Below are positions 21,131 to 46,149 of a DNA stretch of 64,000 bases, piece after piece (the first letter of the stretch is position 1; each line of letters opens with the position of its first letter). The notes beneath the pieces are model-generated. The model made no database searches, was not told the origin of the DNA, and worked only from the letters and a program-made list of their open reading frames with translations. The translations under genes were made by a program, and so were the position numbers. The stretch covers positions 348,001 through 412,000 of the forward strand of contig JACSYO010002131.1 in NCBI GenBank assembly GCA_016806645.1, in the 5' to 3' direction. Source of the DNA: Ophiodon elongatus (Eukaryota > Chordata > Actinopteri > Perciformes > Hexagrammidae).

Positions 21131-22491
21131 TGACCAGTCTTTATTCAAAGATTCAACAGATTACACAAATATCTGAACATAATAAAATAGAAGATTTTAC
21201 AGATGCATCCATTTAGGTAAAAATATTGCAGAAAGATGCACTGTCAATATGAAAAAGGCAGGAGCATTATCCAGTAAGTACAATTAAAAAATACAGTAAT
21301 AGATAATATATCAATATATGAATAGTTTGCTTTATGTTGGACAGTTACATCGATTATAAAGGGTTACATGATTCAGGTAGGAGTATCATAACAGTATCTA
21401 CATGTGCTCAAACACATTTACAAAAATGAAAATATATTTTTCTGAACAATAATAATTGTGGACGTAAATGTAGAAAAATTACCATTAAACCCGCAACAAA
21501 AACTGTTGAAGCTTTTGTAACGATGCATCAGCAACCTACAACTTCCACCGTACAGACTTGTTAGACTCGGCCGTTGTTCTGTCCACACCAACATTAACAT
21601 TTGTTTTTATAAAAAAAGTGATTACTTAGATTTGTACTTCATTGGCGTTTTGAAGAAATGTCATACAGTAATATATTAAAAAATAAATTCTGTGAATATG
21701 TTAGTCAAGTAACGAGTTATTATATTTTTTAGCAGAAAATTACTATTTACAAAGTCCGGTCAATAAACTAAATCAAATTTACCTTAATTCAACAAATGAA
21801 AACTATCAACATGCCAGTTTTAACAACACCTTCAAATCTTAAACTCCATAAAAACAATGCAACGGTCATTTTAGTATTTCTGCAAAGTTTCCTCTTTTTG
21901 GGTCTCATTTTAGATTCTCAACTACTAACATTTGTTCGGTTTCGCTGATATCCGACAGTGACTGGACATAAATTCATAAATTAAAGGGCTATTGTATTGT
22001 AAGCGTTTTGTATTTTCAGCAGATCCTATTAGTTTGTCCAGTAGTTCTGTAGAACCCATACATTTCACTGTAAGGTGCTCTTGTTTAGAATTTGTCCACA
22101 GTGGGTGGGGAAATTACACCAAAAATAAATCACTGCAAATGTTGAAATAAAGTCATCTGTGACCACAAAGCCACATTTTGAAACACCTTGCATTCAAACC
22201 TTTAACCCCGAGACCCTTCAGTGCTCAAGCAGTGGACCAGTCCCTGTGTGAACAGCAAACATCTCACATCATAACCCAAATACAACAAAAATGATCTACA
22301 GCCTCAATAATTACCAAAGTTGAATCATCATCATCATCCCTCTGCCAAAACCACAACAAAATAATGACCATTATAAGCTTCAAAACTTAGCTTCACCTTT
22401 AAACCAACAGTTCCTTCATTTAGCCAGTAGAGGGGGCTGGTGGTGCTTTGAGAAACCACTGTGATCAAAGTGGCTTCATGCAGGATGTCGC
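20890..22491. other. AT-rich spacer between genes A and B, probable gene B 3'UTR
   Basis: No exon is seen. The part next to the gene B stop may be 3'UTR; an AATAAA-like site on the minus strand lies near 21139. Confidence 0.4.
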
Positions 22492-36178
<13,687 letters not shown>

Positions 36179-36199
36179 TTTTCAGAATAAAAGGCGTCA

Positions 36200-38105
36200 C
36201 CTGCGGTTGGAAGTCATCTACGTTTTTTGTTTCTTTGCATAGGCCTACACGAGTAATTGACTTGCCCATGACATTATCCACAAGTGAATTGCTTCATAAA
36301 ATCGGGACTTTTTTTTATTATTATTGATTTGATGCCAATGTGATCTACAAAACTATTAGAAAAAACTAAACTAATATTACATAAACGAGAATGTAGAGGT
36401 CACTCTCGTACTGTATGATGAGAACTGCATCACTAGACACATTTAGAACATGACAAACTAAAGGACCAGTACAACATAACAGATTTAGAAACTTGACAGC
36501 CCAATTTCTAAGAAGTATTCTGAAAAACACAATTGTTTCTGAGAGGCTTATTTGTCTACTGTTGGATAACGAGGATTTATAGCCACCATAAGCCCAAACC
36601 TGGAAACTGGTGGGGAGAAGATGTGATTATTTTTTTTTTTTACGTCATATAATTCTTGCCGTATTATTTTGAAAGCGAGTGCACATTACTTTGGGTGTAT
36701 TTCTGCGTGGGCTTGACACATTAGTCAGTACCTTTCCAACTTTCTGAATCCATCTCAATGCAAACCGACCGGTTGACCTCGTCCAGCTCAACCGGGCGGT
36801 GTGGTCCAGTGTTGACGTCCGTAAGCTCTGCGCTGACAGAAAAGGAAAGTCTGCACTAACTTTAATTAATAACTTACTTCAGACATACAACGGCTTCTTA
36901 AAGTGCACCAAATATCATGAAAGCAAACACAAACAGCACCTATACATTAACGTTTTATTCCATAATCTATTTCAACAATGCAGTCTTAAAATATGTTGTA
37001 TATGTATTTAAAAAGCTAAGCAATAAAAACATGGCTCCATTTACCAAATCCTCACCATATCGGCAAATGTTTCCTCTTTGCCTCTATATGTTTATACGCC
37101 TGGAATTTAATATCAGTTTGACTCCTCTGATCTTAAAATCTAAATGAACATGAACTGATCAGCCTGGGCCATGTTTGCAGGCCAGCAACGGTTGTCGAGC
37201 CGAAACTTTCATAATGTACACGCGGGAATTAGACAAATTAATAATTAATCAACTGAGCCTAGTTTTTAGTATTTGGCTAAAAATTGATTAATGTTCATGT
37301 GGGGATATAATGAGGAATTGAAAACTTTACCAACGACGTAGGAACGTGTTGATCCCAAAATCAGGTTTCACATCGTAGGTGTGGGCCCCAGGGTGGTGGC
37401 CCAAAGCTGCGATGTATCTGGTAGACATGTTGGCAAATTTCAAATAAAAAAAGTATTGTTGTACTGTATATTGTACCATTACAAAAACATATACAGCTGG
37501 ACAGTTAGCGAGAGAAACTGAGGGGATTTTTTTAAGAGTCCTTGTCATGGTGACAACAGAGAAACCTGAGTTTAGAGTTCTAACCTTAAGCACATATGAA
37601 GTCCTCATGCATCATCTTTACATATGCATATCACTGAATAAGAGTTACATGGAAACTGTCTTTCAATGTTTTTCACAGCCGTTGACGTCAGTATATAGAC
37701 AGTGTTATAACAGTATTTGTCAAACAGATGGCAGAAGCTCCATAAAGACTGTAGATCTTTCTCTATACCAGTGGTCGGCAAAATAAAAAATAGATAAAAT
37801 AATAATTTCATTTTTTGCAAATTTTTCAAAGGGAACACCTCTTCGAATTTGAGGTGATACTGTGTCCTTAGCATTCTAGGAGCAGTGGGCTGCTGTGATG
37901 CGCAACTGGGGGTTTAGTGTCACTTCGTCATGCGGACTGTGGGGAGGCTAGGGATCGAACCTTCCACCCTACCTTGACCACTCAAACCCATGAGCCACAA
38001 ATATGGAGAGGATTTAAGGCCTGCATAGTTCTGTTTTTTTTCTCCACTTCATAAGAGTTTGATATTGTTATAACAGGTAAATATATTTATTTATTTATAT
38101 ATTTA

Positions 38106-38161
<56 letters not shown>

Positions 38162-38190
38162 CTATACATACTCACACACACATATATATA

Positions 38191-38227
<37 letters not shown>

Positions 38228-38272
38228 CACACATATATCTATATATATCTATATATATATACATACATACAT

Positions 38273-38316
<44 letters not shown>

Positions 38317-38990
38317 GTATATCAGGAGCTGCTTTGGAAGTTACATTTAAATTGTATTCTATTACAGTTAAAATACATTAAAACTGTTTGCACCAATTCG
38401 AGGCAAACAAAAGGAAATCCCTTAAATTCAAATAAAACAGAGGAATGTTGATTTGTATCATATATGCTATAGCCTGTGTAAGATCAGTTGTAATATGATC
38501 TGTAGTCATAACATGTTTGCACATAGTTCTGATTTATTTCATGCTTCATGTGTCTCAGGTCTTCTAATCTTAAACGCACTATGAAATGCAACCAAGAAGT
38601 CCTGCGATTGTCAAGAAAACGAAAGAAAAACCATGGCAGGGTAATTTCTGTCTGTGTACAATAAAGATAAAGACACATGGTGTGACTGTTGCCAAACAGC
38701 ATTCCTTTATTATTCTTCATTTAAGTCCCATGCCAGTCCCACCATCAGAGGTCAAGTTAAAGGTTTAAAGTTGGCCCAGAAAATGCAGGTTGTTGGCACC
38801 AAATTGGATAAATTCCACTAGTCCATCTGCAAAGCCAGGTGTTGCTGTTACAGACTAATTACAAGGTGATAATGTGTATTGATACGCCTAATTGACAGCA
38901 TTTCACATAAATAACTAAATAGACCTTTTGTTGTGGCTGTGTGAAAATGTGTTAACTCAAGGGACATAAAGGGGAAATATTACTTTTTTT
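36200..38990. other. Intergenic region between the divergent gene B and SecA-like genes
   Basis: No supported coding exon. A candidate 5'UTR exon for gene B ends at 36732 on the minus strand, where an ATG-containing segment meets a GTACTG donor, but splicing it to the first coding exon gives no continuous frame. A dispersed repeat (gaggctagggatcgaacc type) lies at about 37860-38000 and an AT/TA array at 38092-38320. Confidence 0.4.
38092..38320. repeat. (TA)n-rich compound microsatellite
   Basis: TATA tracts interrupted by CACACA and TATC segments. Confidence 0.95.
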
Positions 38991-39042
38991 TTGACATCTG
39001 AAAATACTGTAAATAACTCAGTTTACAGTAAGTCGAACAACT

Positions 39043-39052
39043 GAAACCGAAA
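39043..39052 (+). promoter_or_regulatory. ISRE-like element upstream of the SecA-like gene
   Basis: GAAACCGAAA fits the IRF/ISRE core GAAANNGAAA exactly. It lies 484 bp before the predicted ATG and upstream of the inferred 5'UTR intron. Function is inferred. Confidence 0.45.
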
Positions 39053-39060
39053 GGATGGCA

Positions 39061-39070
39061 GGAAAGTCCC
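39061..39070 (+). promoter_or_regulatory. NF-kB-like site upstream of the SecA-like gene
   Basis: GGAAAGTCCC fits GGRRNNYYCC and is only 8 bp from the ISRE-like element. Confidence 0.4.
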
Positions 39071-39191
39071 TCTGGGCGGTACCTCGACAAGGTTGGCGAA
39101 ACAAAAACAAACTTCATATTTCAATGAAAGGACAAAAGCACGGTCAACAGACAGACACACATCACTTCTCAACCTTTTCATCTTGTTAACT

Positions 39192-39516
39192 GTGAGTACT
39201 ACCCCAATACATTTAATGCATTAATAACATAGACAATGAAGACTGATAATACCTTTGTTTTGATGCATATTTAATATATATTTGATTGTCAGAGTAATAA
39301 TACTGTGCAGCATATAGAGAATGAAAACTGCTAAATATAAATTGTGAAATTAAACTTATTTAATTTGGATGCTGTATTCAAGTAAACACTTTATGTGAAT
39401 GGCAATTATTATCACAATATTACTGAATTGCAGCTATCAAACAATGTGTGGAATTTATGTATTGTTTTAAAGAAGTTTTTTTTTCCCCTGAAATCCTTTT
39501 TTCTTGTTTTGAACAG
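39192..39516 (+). other. Predicted 5'UTR intron of the SecA-like gene
   Basis: A strong donor (GTGAGTACT at 39192) and an acceptor after a pyrimidine-rich tract (TTCTTGTTTTGAACAG ending 39516) define a 325-bp intron ending 19 bp before the ATG. The upstream in-frame ATG at 39395 falls inside this intron. Confidence 0.5.
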
Positions 39517-39535
39517 ATTTTTGTTTTTCCACAAA

Positions 39536-42500
39536 ATGGCTGAATCTGACACGGATAGCAATGTCGAAGAATTTCTTAACATAGTCAGAACTTTAGTCTA
39601 TGATCAGAGTTGGTTGTCTTCAAAAGAACTTCTTAGCAAGCTGCAGGGACTGGTAACAAATATCAAATGGAGCCCAGAGGATGCCACTAACTTGTTCAAT
39701 GCTCTTCTGAAGCGATTTGAGTCAATAACAAATGACAGATCAGATCTCCTCTTATGGATGATGCAAATGTTGCACTGTATAGAGATTAATTACATCACTC
39801 CCAGTTGGAAATGTCAAAAAGGAAAAACTCTTATCGAGCTGATCAAAGACGAGACTGTAACAGATGAGGACCTCAAGAAAGGTTTAGCCCATGACAGAGA
39901 AAAAACACTGGATGAAATTCTTGAGGAAATCCGTCAAAAAAAGTTCAACCAAATTGATGACAAGCTTTTAGCTGACGTAAAGGACATTGTGTCTTCAGTT
40001 GATAAGGATCTTACTTCACACAATGATGGATCACAGCGGAGTGGCTTGAAACAAGTCTTGCTGAAGCTCTGTCAGGCAGTAGAAGAAAAGAAAAAGTTCA
40101 GACCCCGACTGACACAGATGGTGAGCTGGTGTATTATGGCTCTTTCTGAGACAGGGCGGTTGATTCAGGTCGGCACCGGAGAGGGAAAGTCATGTATCGT
40201 CGCAATGTTTGCAGCTTTTCGAGCTATGAGAGGAGAAAAGGTAGACATCATGTCCAGCTCATCAGTTCTTGCAGAAAGAGATCTGAAAGACTGGCAAGAC
40301 TTTTATGCAGTTTTGAAAATCAGTGTAGACTGCAACATCAACAAACAGTACAAAGACCTAAGACTGTGCTACAAGCGTCAGGTTGTTTATGGGACTGTAG
40401 AAGAGTTTGCAGGTGATTGGCTTCAGCACCACTTTCACAGAAGGGACATATTTGGGCAAAGAAAATTTGAATGTGCAATTGTGGACGAAGTAGATTCCTT
40501 GATGCTAGACAAGGGTCTTCATGTGGTCTATCTAAGTAGTGAAATGCCTGCTTTGCAACATCTCAATCCACTCTTGGCATTCATATGGGCCACTGCTAAT
40601 CAATATGGAAAGATTGGCACAGAGACAATGGTGGGGCAAAAATACCCCTTTCATCGAGTTGTGCTTGAAAACATAACAAAGGGCAACGATGATGACGAGT
40701 TCACCATCCTTCAAATGGCTGAGGACACAGGTATACTGGCAAAAGGTTCGGTAAAGGACCTCAGAAAGAACCCAAGCCTTTTAGGTGAGAAGACTGCAGG
40801 TGTTACTGCTAACCAGTTGGCAAAGTTCTTTGAGGCAGTAGAGAGGATATTCCCATCTTGCCAGTTTGCTCTGCACTGCATGAACAGTGATGGATTAATA
40901 GATAAACTGAACAAAGGACCACAAAGAGTATTGTCTGAAAGACAGGAAGTGTCACTGCTTTTAATGAATGGAGGGTTCTGTCAGTACATGTATTCTGATA
41001 GAGAGAGTATGCTGAGAGCTGCAGAAGCAGAAATAAAACGTGCTCTGCATTTTACACCTTGTGAACTCAGCAAAGATGGAGTAACCTGCTACGTCCCAGG
41101 CTTCCTTTCAGATCTGGTCAATTCCAGACTAAAGGTTTGGATTGAAAATGCATTTAAAGCACAAACCATGAATAAGGATCATGAATACATCATCGAGACC
41201 CACGGGGTAGTGCCTGTTGACTACAGCTGCACAGGTGTTGTAGAAAACAATATGAAATGGTCGGATGGGCTCCAACAGTTTCTTGAAATGAAACATCATT
41301 CCAAGCTGAGCGACATGACAGCCATGACAAACTATATGTCTAATGTTGGCTTGCTTCAAAAGTATGGAGATCAGATATTTGGAATCTCTGGGACTCTTGG
41401 CCAACAAGCAGAAACTGAGACTTTGCAGAAAATCTATGACGGTATCAAGACCTGTCAGATACCTTCATTTAAACGCCGAAAGCTGTTCGAGGTTGAAGGA
41501 GTGATTGTAGGTGATGAAAATGAATGGGTTATGGAAATCTGCAAAGTCATCACCGCACAAACCAACCCTACTCCATATAGGGATCCCCGAGCTGTGTTGG
41601 TCATCTGTGAGACCATCCATCGAGCAAAGGTGCTCTATCAAGCTCTAGGAGATGAAGTGCCCAACAGAAAGCTTTACATAAGCAACAACATGGACAATAC
41701 TGCAATCTTTGCCAAGAAGCTTGAAGCAGGAGAGATCATTATAGCAACCAATCTTGCTGGTCGTGGGATGGACCTTCGGGTCTCCGACCAGGTAAAAAGA
41801 GCTGGTGGTTTGTTCGTTGTGCAGACCATGATGCCTAAGAATGCTCGTGTGGAGGCACAGGCATTTGGCCGCACTGCCAGACAAGGATCTCCTGGGTCTG
41901 CTCAACTTATTATCTGCTCCAGCCATCTGTCAGAAACACTGAAATTGGTTGCTGTAATGGGCAAACTGCATTCTTTATTGGAAAATATGACTAATGTCCT
42001 ACTACATCTTTTTGTTATGCAATTGAAGTCTTATCAAATAAGCCACAGCCATGAGCACTCTAACGATATGTCTTCAACGCTTTTACATATTTTGACAGAA
42101 AACTCCAATTCAGGGATAAAGACAGTTAAAAAGTTCAGAGATGACTTTGTGGCTAAAGGACTAGCGAGCTACTTGGAGTGTGACATCCCAAACATAAAGA
42201 AGAAGGAAGAGCTCTTCAGTCATTATCTGGGCACACTAGATGAAGTGTACCAAAGCAGCGTAAACAAGCCAGCAGATTCAGATTTGTCTGCACTGAATGA
42301 GTTTTGGGGTATGTGGCTACTCACAAACTTCAATCAGAAGGATTATATCACGGACCTAAAAAACAAACTATCCGAGGACCTGAAAAAAGCCAGGCAAAAA
42401 CTCAGAGAGAGAAAATCGCCCTCATCAAACCTGCACCACTACACTGCATTTGGCAATGATCTGCGCCAAAAAGGACATCTTGCAGAGAGTATCGAGATGT

Positions 42501-43108
42501 ACACTAAGGCCATAGAGGAGGACCACTGTTGGGCGGCGATTGCATATTACAACCGTGCTTTAACATCTTTGACCCAGCAAGACCGGCATCAAGATCCAAA
42601 CTGCATCTATCAAGCGCTGGAAGATTTACAAAATGCACTCAAGTCTGTTGAGCTCTACTGTGAACAAATTGAGTTCACTCATAGATACTACTCACAAGTC
42701 AAGAACCTCTGCAGTGATCCAGTCACCCGCTTTGACAGACACATAATGGCCAGAAAGGATGTGTTGATGTATTTCAAAGGGAATATTAATGAGGCCATAA
42801 CGAAGGTAGACGGAGCCCAAGTCTTTGGTAGGACTGTCCAAGTGGAAGAGAGTCTCGTCTACTTCCTGGTTCCAGTAGTCGCTTTTGTGCCCTTAACAGT
42901 CCTTTCGACCAGATCGCTGAGTCTTATCCGTTCCAGAGACCCTCTGAAGTTGCTCCAGCTCATCTCTAATCCCGTCTACGACATTGTCATTGAACTTCAG
43001 TGTCTTGAATCTCTGGGCCTGACTCATGTCTATACCTTAGACACACTGTTCACTCTGGGTGGCTTTTTCTCAAAGCTACACAGGACCATAAGTGGAGCTT
43101 TTGTTTAG
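39536..43108 (+). CDS. SecA-like preprotein-translocase-type ATPase with C-terminal TPR segment, intronless CDS, 1190 aa
   Basis: One open frame runs from ATG (context ACAAAATGG) to TAG. SecA/DEAD motor motifs are all present in order: Walker A GTGEGKS at residues 213-219, VDEVDSLMLD with the DEVD Walker B at 317-320, GISGTLGQ at about 616, ATNLAGRGMDLRV at 737-749, and FGRTARQGSPGSAQ at 777-790. These match the bacterial SecA forms of motor motifs (TNMAGRGTDI, GRSGRQGDPG) more closely than ordinary DEAD-box helicases. The first 190 residues are helical and unlike SecA. Residues 966-1010 read as a TPR (FGNDLRQKGHLAESIEMYTKAIEEDHC). The end is fairly hydrophobic (VYFLVPVVAFVPLTVL) but no N-terminal signal is seen. 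It is longer than bacterial SecA (usually 800-900 aa). ATP-driven remodelling or translocation is inferred; substrate and compartment are unknown. The flanks are clearly vertebrate, so it is not contamination. Confidence 0.92.
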   Translation: MAESDTDSNVEEFLNIVRTLVYDQSWLSSKELLSKLQGLVTNIKWSPEDATNLFNALLKRFESITNDRSDLLLWMMQMLHCIEINYITPSWKCQKGKTLIELIKDETVTDEDLKKGLAHDREKTLDEILEEIRQKKFNQIDDKLLADVKDIVSSVDKDLTSHNDGSQRSGLKQVLLKLCQAVEEKKKFRPRLTQMVSWCIMALSETGRLIQVGTGEGKSCIVAMFAAFRAMRGEKVDIMSSSSVLAERDLKDWQDFYAVLKISVDCNINKQYKDLRLCYKRQVVYGTVEEFAGDWLQHHFHRRDIFGQRKFECAIVDEVDSLMLDKGLHVVYLSSEMPALQHLNPLLAFIWATANQYGKIGTETMVGQKYPFHRVVLENITKGNDDDEFTILQMAEDTGILAKGSVKDLRKNPSLLGEKTAGVTANQLAKFFEAVERIFPSCQFALHCMNSDGLIDKLNKGPQRVLSERQEVSLLLMNGGFCQYMYSDRESMLRAAEAEIKRALHFTPCELSKDGVTCYVPGFLSDLVNSRLKVWIENAFKAQTMNKDHEYIIETHGVVPVDYSCTGVVENNMKWSDGLQQFLEMKHHSKLSDMTAMTNYMSNVGLLQKYGDQIFGISGTLGQQAETETLQKIYDGIKTCQIPSFKRRKLFEVEGVIVGDENEWVMEICKVITAQTNPTPYRDPRAVLVICETIHRAKVLYQALGDEVPNRKLYISNNMDNTAIFAKKLEAGEIIIATNLAGRGMDLRVSDQVKRAGGLFVVQTMMPKNARVEAQAFGRTARQGSPGSAQLIICSSHLSETLKLVAVMGKLHSLLENMTNVLLHLFVMQLKSYQISHSHEHSNDMSSTLLHILTENSNSGIKTVKKFRDDFVAKGLASYLECDIPNIKKKEELFSHYLGTLDEVYQSSVNKPADSDLSALNEFWGMWLLTNFNQKDYITDLKNKLSEDLKKARQKLRERKSPSSNLHHYTAFGNDLRQKGHLAESIEMYTKAIEEDHCWAAIAYYNRALTSLTQQDRHQDPNCIYQALEDLQNALKSVELYCEQIEFTHRYYSQVKNLCSDPVTRFDRHIMARKDVLMYFKGNINEAITKVDGAQVFGRTVQVEESLVYFLVPVVAFVPLTVLSTRSLSLIRSRDPLKLLQLISNPVYDIVIELQCLESLGLTHVYTLDTLFTLGGFFSKLHRTISGAFV

Positions 43109-46050
43109 ATGGCAGGTGTTAGCACTTGAGAAAAACAATCAAGCAAACAATAGAGCAGACAATGGTGTTGGAAGGAAATCTTGTCAGCCACAAACTTTCA
43201 GAAACGAAGAAACACAGCCTAGTTCCAGCTTACTGTGGGTTTTTACATCTTTTGGGTTTTTAAGTACTTTCATCACTGCAAGTTTAGAGACAATTCCCCA
43301 TCCTTGTAATTAATATGATCCTAACCACAGACTATATATAAGCAGACGTAGTCACCGTGATGTCATCCACTGGTTTTTGGACTGCCGTTTTGAAGCCTTG
43401 AGTTACGCAAACACGGACAACTCCCAGATCGGAGAATGCTGTGGTAGCGAGCGTCAATCACAAGGTAGCCATGCCCTAAAGCATACCCTGCTGTATCGTC
43501 TATTTTACTCTAAATGGACCATAATTAACTAAAGAACATCATGTTGTATTTAAGAAGACTTACAGAAGATTACAGTACATAAAATATGGCATACCTTTCT
43601 ACATATTTTTGTCAGTTCAATTGAACTATTGCTAATCATTGTATTTTTATTTGTATATTATTGTACTTAATGGTACTTTAAAGGAATATATATATATGTA
43701 TACACATTTAACCTTTACAAGATGATTTTACTTGATCCTTCGTTTGTATTCATTCAACTGACAAAGCATGTTGTGCTAATCACTGATATATTATTTCATA
43801 TTTTACTTTTTGAAACAAACAAATGAAAACACTTTGTACAATGTGTATTTACAAAGTTACTGAACTATCACTGAAGATCACTGAATTAATTACGTTTTTA
43901 TCACTGAAGGCTTATATTTTTGGAGAGCTATACTTTTTTTTTTTATTACAATTTATAGGTATTTTGATTCAGTATAATAACAATCAAGCTATCGTTAATT
44001 TGAAATACATATTACTGCACTGTATTTACAAATGTATATTGGAACAATAACAATCAAATTGTAAAAAACAACTCATATGACTATAACATTAACTATTTTC
44101 ACAGTATTTGTGGTGTAATTGTTGTTCTTCAGAACTGAAGCTGTTTTTATGGTTCATTCTTCACATGAACACAACTTAAAATAGAAATTGCAGCATAAAG
44201 GCTGAACAGGGACTAAATATAATCAGTTTATTACTACCACTGTGTGGTGTAATAGGGTACTGAAGTCTACCTGCATTGAAGACGAGTTTTGTAGGCCAGT
44301 TACAGTCATTTGTTTTCGACCGTGTTATAACATTTTGTGAGATGCATAAATATTAGATTACAGTATTTTTCACAATGTTAATTACAGGCAGGCAAAGTAA
44401 TAATTACGATTAGAGTGTTTGTTGTAAGTCAGGTGGATTGAGTTAGGGAATTTAGTCCAGATTAAACAAAAACAAGAAAATATTTTAAACTGTAGTTCAA
44501 CACAAGTGGGTATGTATTTACATTGTTAAAGGCAGAGCTAATTTGATAAAGCTTGGTGGATGCTACAGCCTGTTGTGAGCCGCAAAGACCTTTTTTTTTT
44601 TTTAGCTAATTCCAGTTTTTGTCTGATTGAGTGAATTTACAAAGGAAATTGTGTGACAAAATGAAAGTTTGTAGATAAAACAGCAGCATTTTAGCTAGCT
44701 AATTAGCAGCCCAGTTTGTTTTGTCGGCCTACAGTACTCCAGTAGCTAGCTCTGTAAAGGTCTGCTCACCAAGGGAACCCACCTGTTTCAACAAGTCCTC
44801 ACAGTGCGCACTAATGGCATATTGTTTAAAAAATAATAATAATATAATATAGTATAATAATATAGGCTACATGAATATACATATTTACTTCAAAGAAGCA
44901 CAGTTGCTTCCCATTATATACAACGGACGTAAAATCCAAGATGGCGCATACCTACTTTCAGTGCTGCCATTAATGGTAAGAAGCTGTATTACAACTCCCT
45001 GTGATCTGTAAATACAGGGAATCCAAAATGTAAAGCCTACAACAGGCTAAATATATACATATATGTAGGCTAGCGATGATATGTAATCAGACATTATCAC
45101 TCATTTAACAATTGTTTTACTTTGTAGCCTACTTATTAATTATCTGTCAATTGTGTGTATTTATTTTTTATGTATTATAATGTGCAGATCTTTATTGTGT
45201 TTCTTGTTATTCTTTTTTTTACTTGAGTGAGAGATCTGCAGCCTTCCAGCAAATACAATTCTTGAATCTTGCTTACTTTACATAAACCCCTATTATAAAT
45301 GCAAGACAGGAGACAGGATATTTGTCTTAAGCTTTTATTAATATTTAAGTTTGCTTTTTTTTAGGATGTTCATTGTGTTACACAGAAAAATTAGCCACAC
45401 AAGTAAAATTGATTGTATTCTCTTTACCTTTAATCTTTTTTAATTGTTTATTATATTATTCTCCCTTATCAGCTCTAATGCTAAAAAAGTTACACAAGAA
45501 CTATCACACACACGATTAACTAACTTGTGAGCACATCGGGACGGTAAACTAACACTTCACAGAGTTAAAAAAAAATAATAATAATCCCAAAACATAGAGG
45601 GGAAAGAAAAATATGATCAAAGTAAAAATTAAGAGACAAAATGGACAAGCATTTACAATCACACAGCCCTGCTCAACTCTCCTCAAATAAGTACCCATCC
45701 TATTCCTTATTTGGCAATTTCATTTCCTCAGCTCCACCCTTTGTCCCTTATTTGGTAGACGCTCCCATGTCCGGTTGCTTGAGTTTTATTTTATGTTTGA
45801 GAGGAGCATTTACATTCTATACTTCAGCACTTTGGACAGCAACAAAAGTGCCGAAAACATGGCGGCATTCTGGTTCACATTTTGCAATGACCCCCTATAG
45901 CACAAATCGAAACAGCAATTTGTGTTTGCCTTATTAAATGCAATCGTTTTTAGCGTTTCAAAGGCCGGCTGGAAATTGCATCATGCGATGGGCCACAGGA
46001 GAAGTGACTTGTTGTCATTATCATTAATATCTCCCAAGTACCAGATCAAA
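43109..46050. other. Intergenic DNA downstream of the SecA-like gene
   Basis: AT-rich, presumably starting with the 3'UTR. Contains a dispersed repeat at 43345-43530, an inverted relative of the one at 62150-62530. No exon supported. Confidence 0.45.
43345..43530 (-). repeat. Dispersed repeat, inverted copy of 62391-62510
   Basis: Read on the minus strand it gives ATGGTCCATTTAGAGTAAAA, then TATGCTTTAGGGCATGGCTA and TCTGGGAGTTGTCCGTG, matching the plus strand near 62391-62510. Confidence 0.75.
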
Positions 46051-46054
46051 TCTG

Positions 46055-46143
46055 AAGCCCTCCGCTGACTTTCTTGTCACCGTCGACATCATCATCCATC
46101 TCTACCTCATCAACCAGGTTTTGGAAAGGAGCACTCGACAGCC
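46055..46143 (-). CDS. Possible orphan terminal exon
   Basis: A good acceptor (GTTTCTTTCTCAG) precedes 89 nt open to a TGA, reading LSSAPFQNLVDEVEMDDDVD and then GDKKVSGGLQI. The acidic C-terminal look and the strong acceptor suggest a real last exon, but I find no matching upstream exons before ndrg2 and do not recognise the protein. Confidence 0.3.
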
Positions 46144-46149
46144 TGAGAA

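Noticed and set aside
36732..36775. Alternative coding first exon of gene B with its own ATG
   Set aside because: Splicing its GTACTG donor to the acceptor before the 36178 ATG leads to an early stop, so at most it is a 5'UTR exon.
39395..39535. Upstream in-frame ATG extending the SecA-like protein by 47 residues
   Set aside because: It lies inside a predicted 5'UTR intron, has a poor context and codes for AT-driven, Phe-rich sequence. The ATG at 39536 has a good context.
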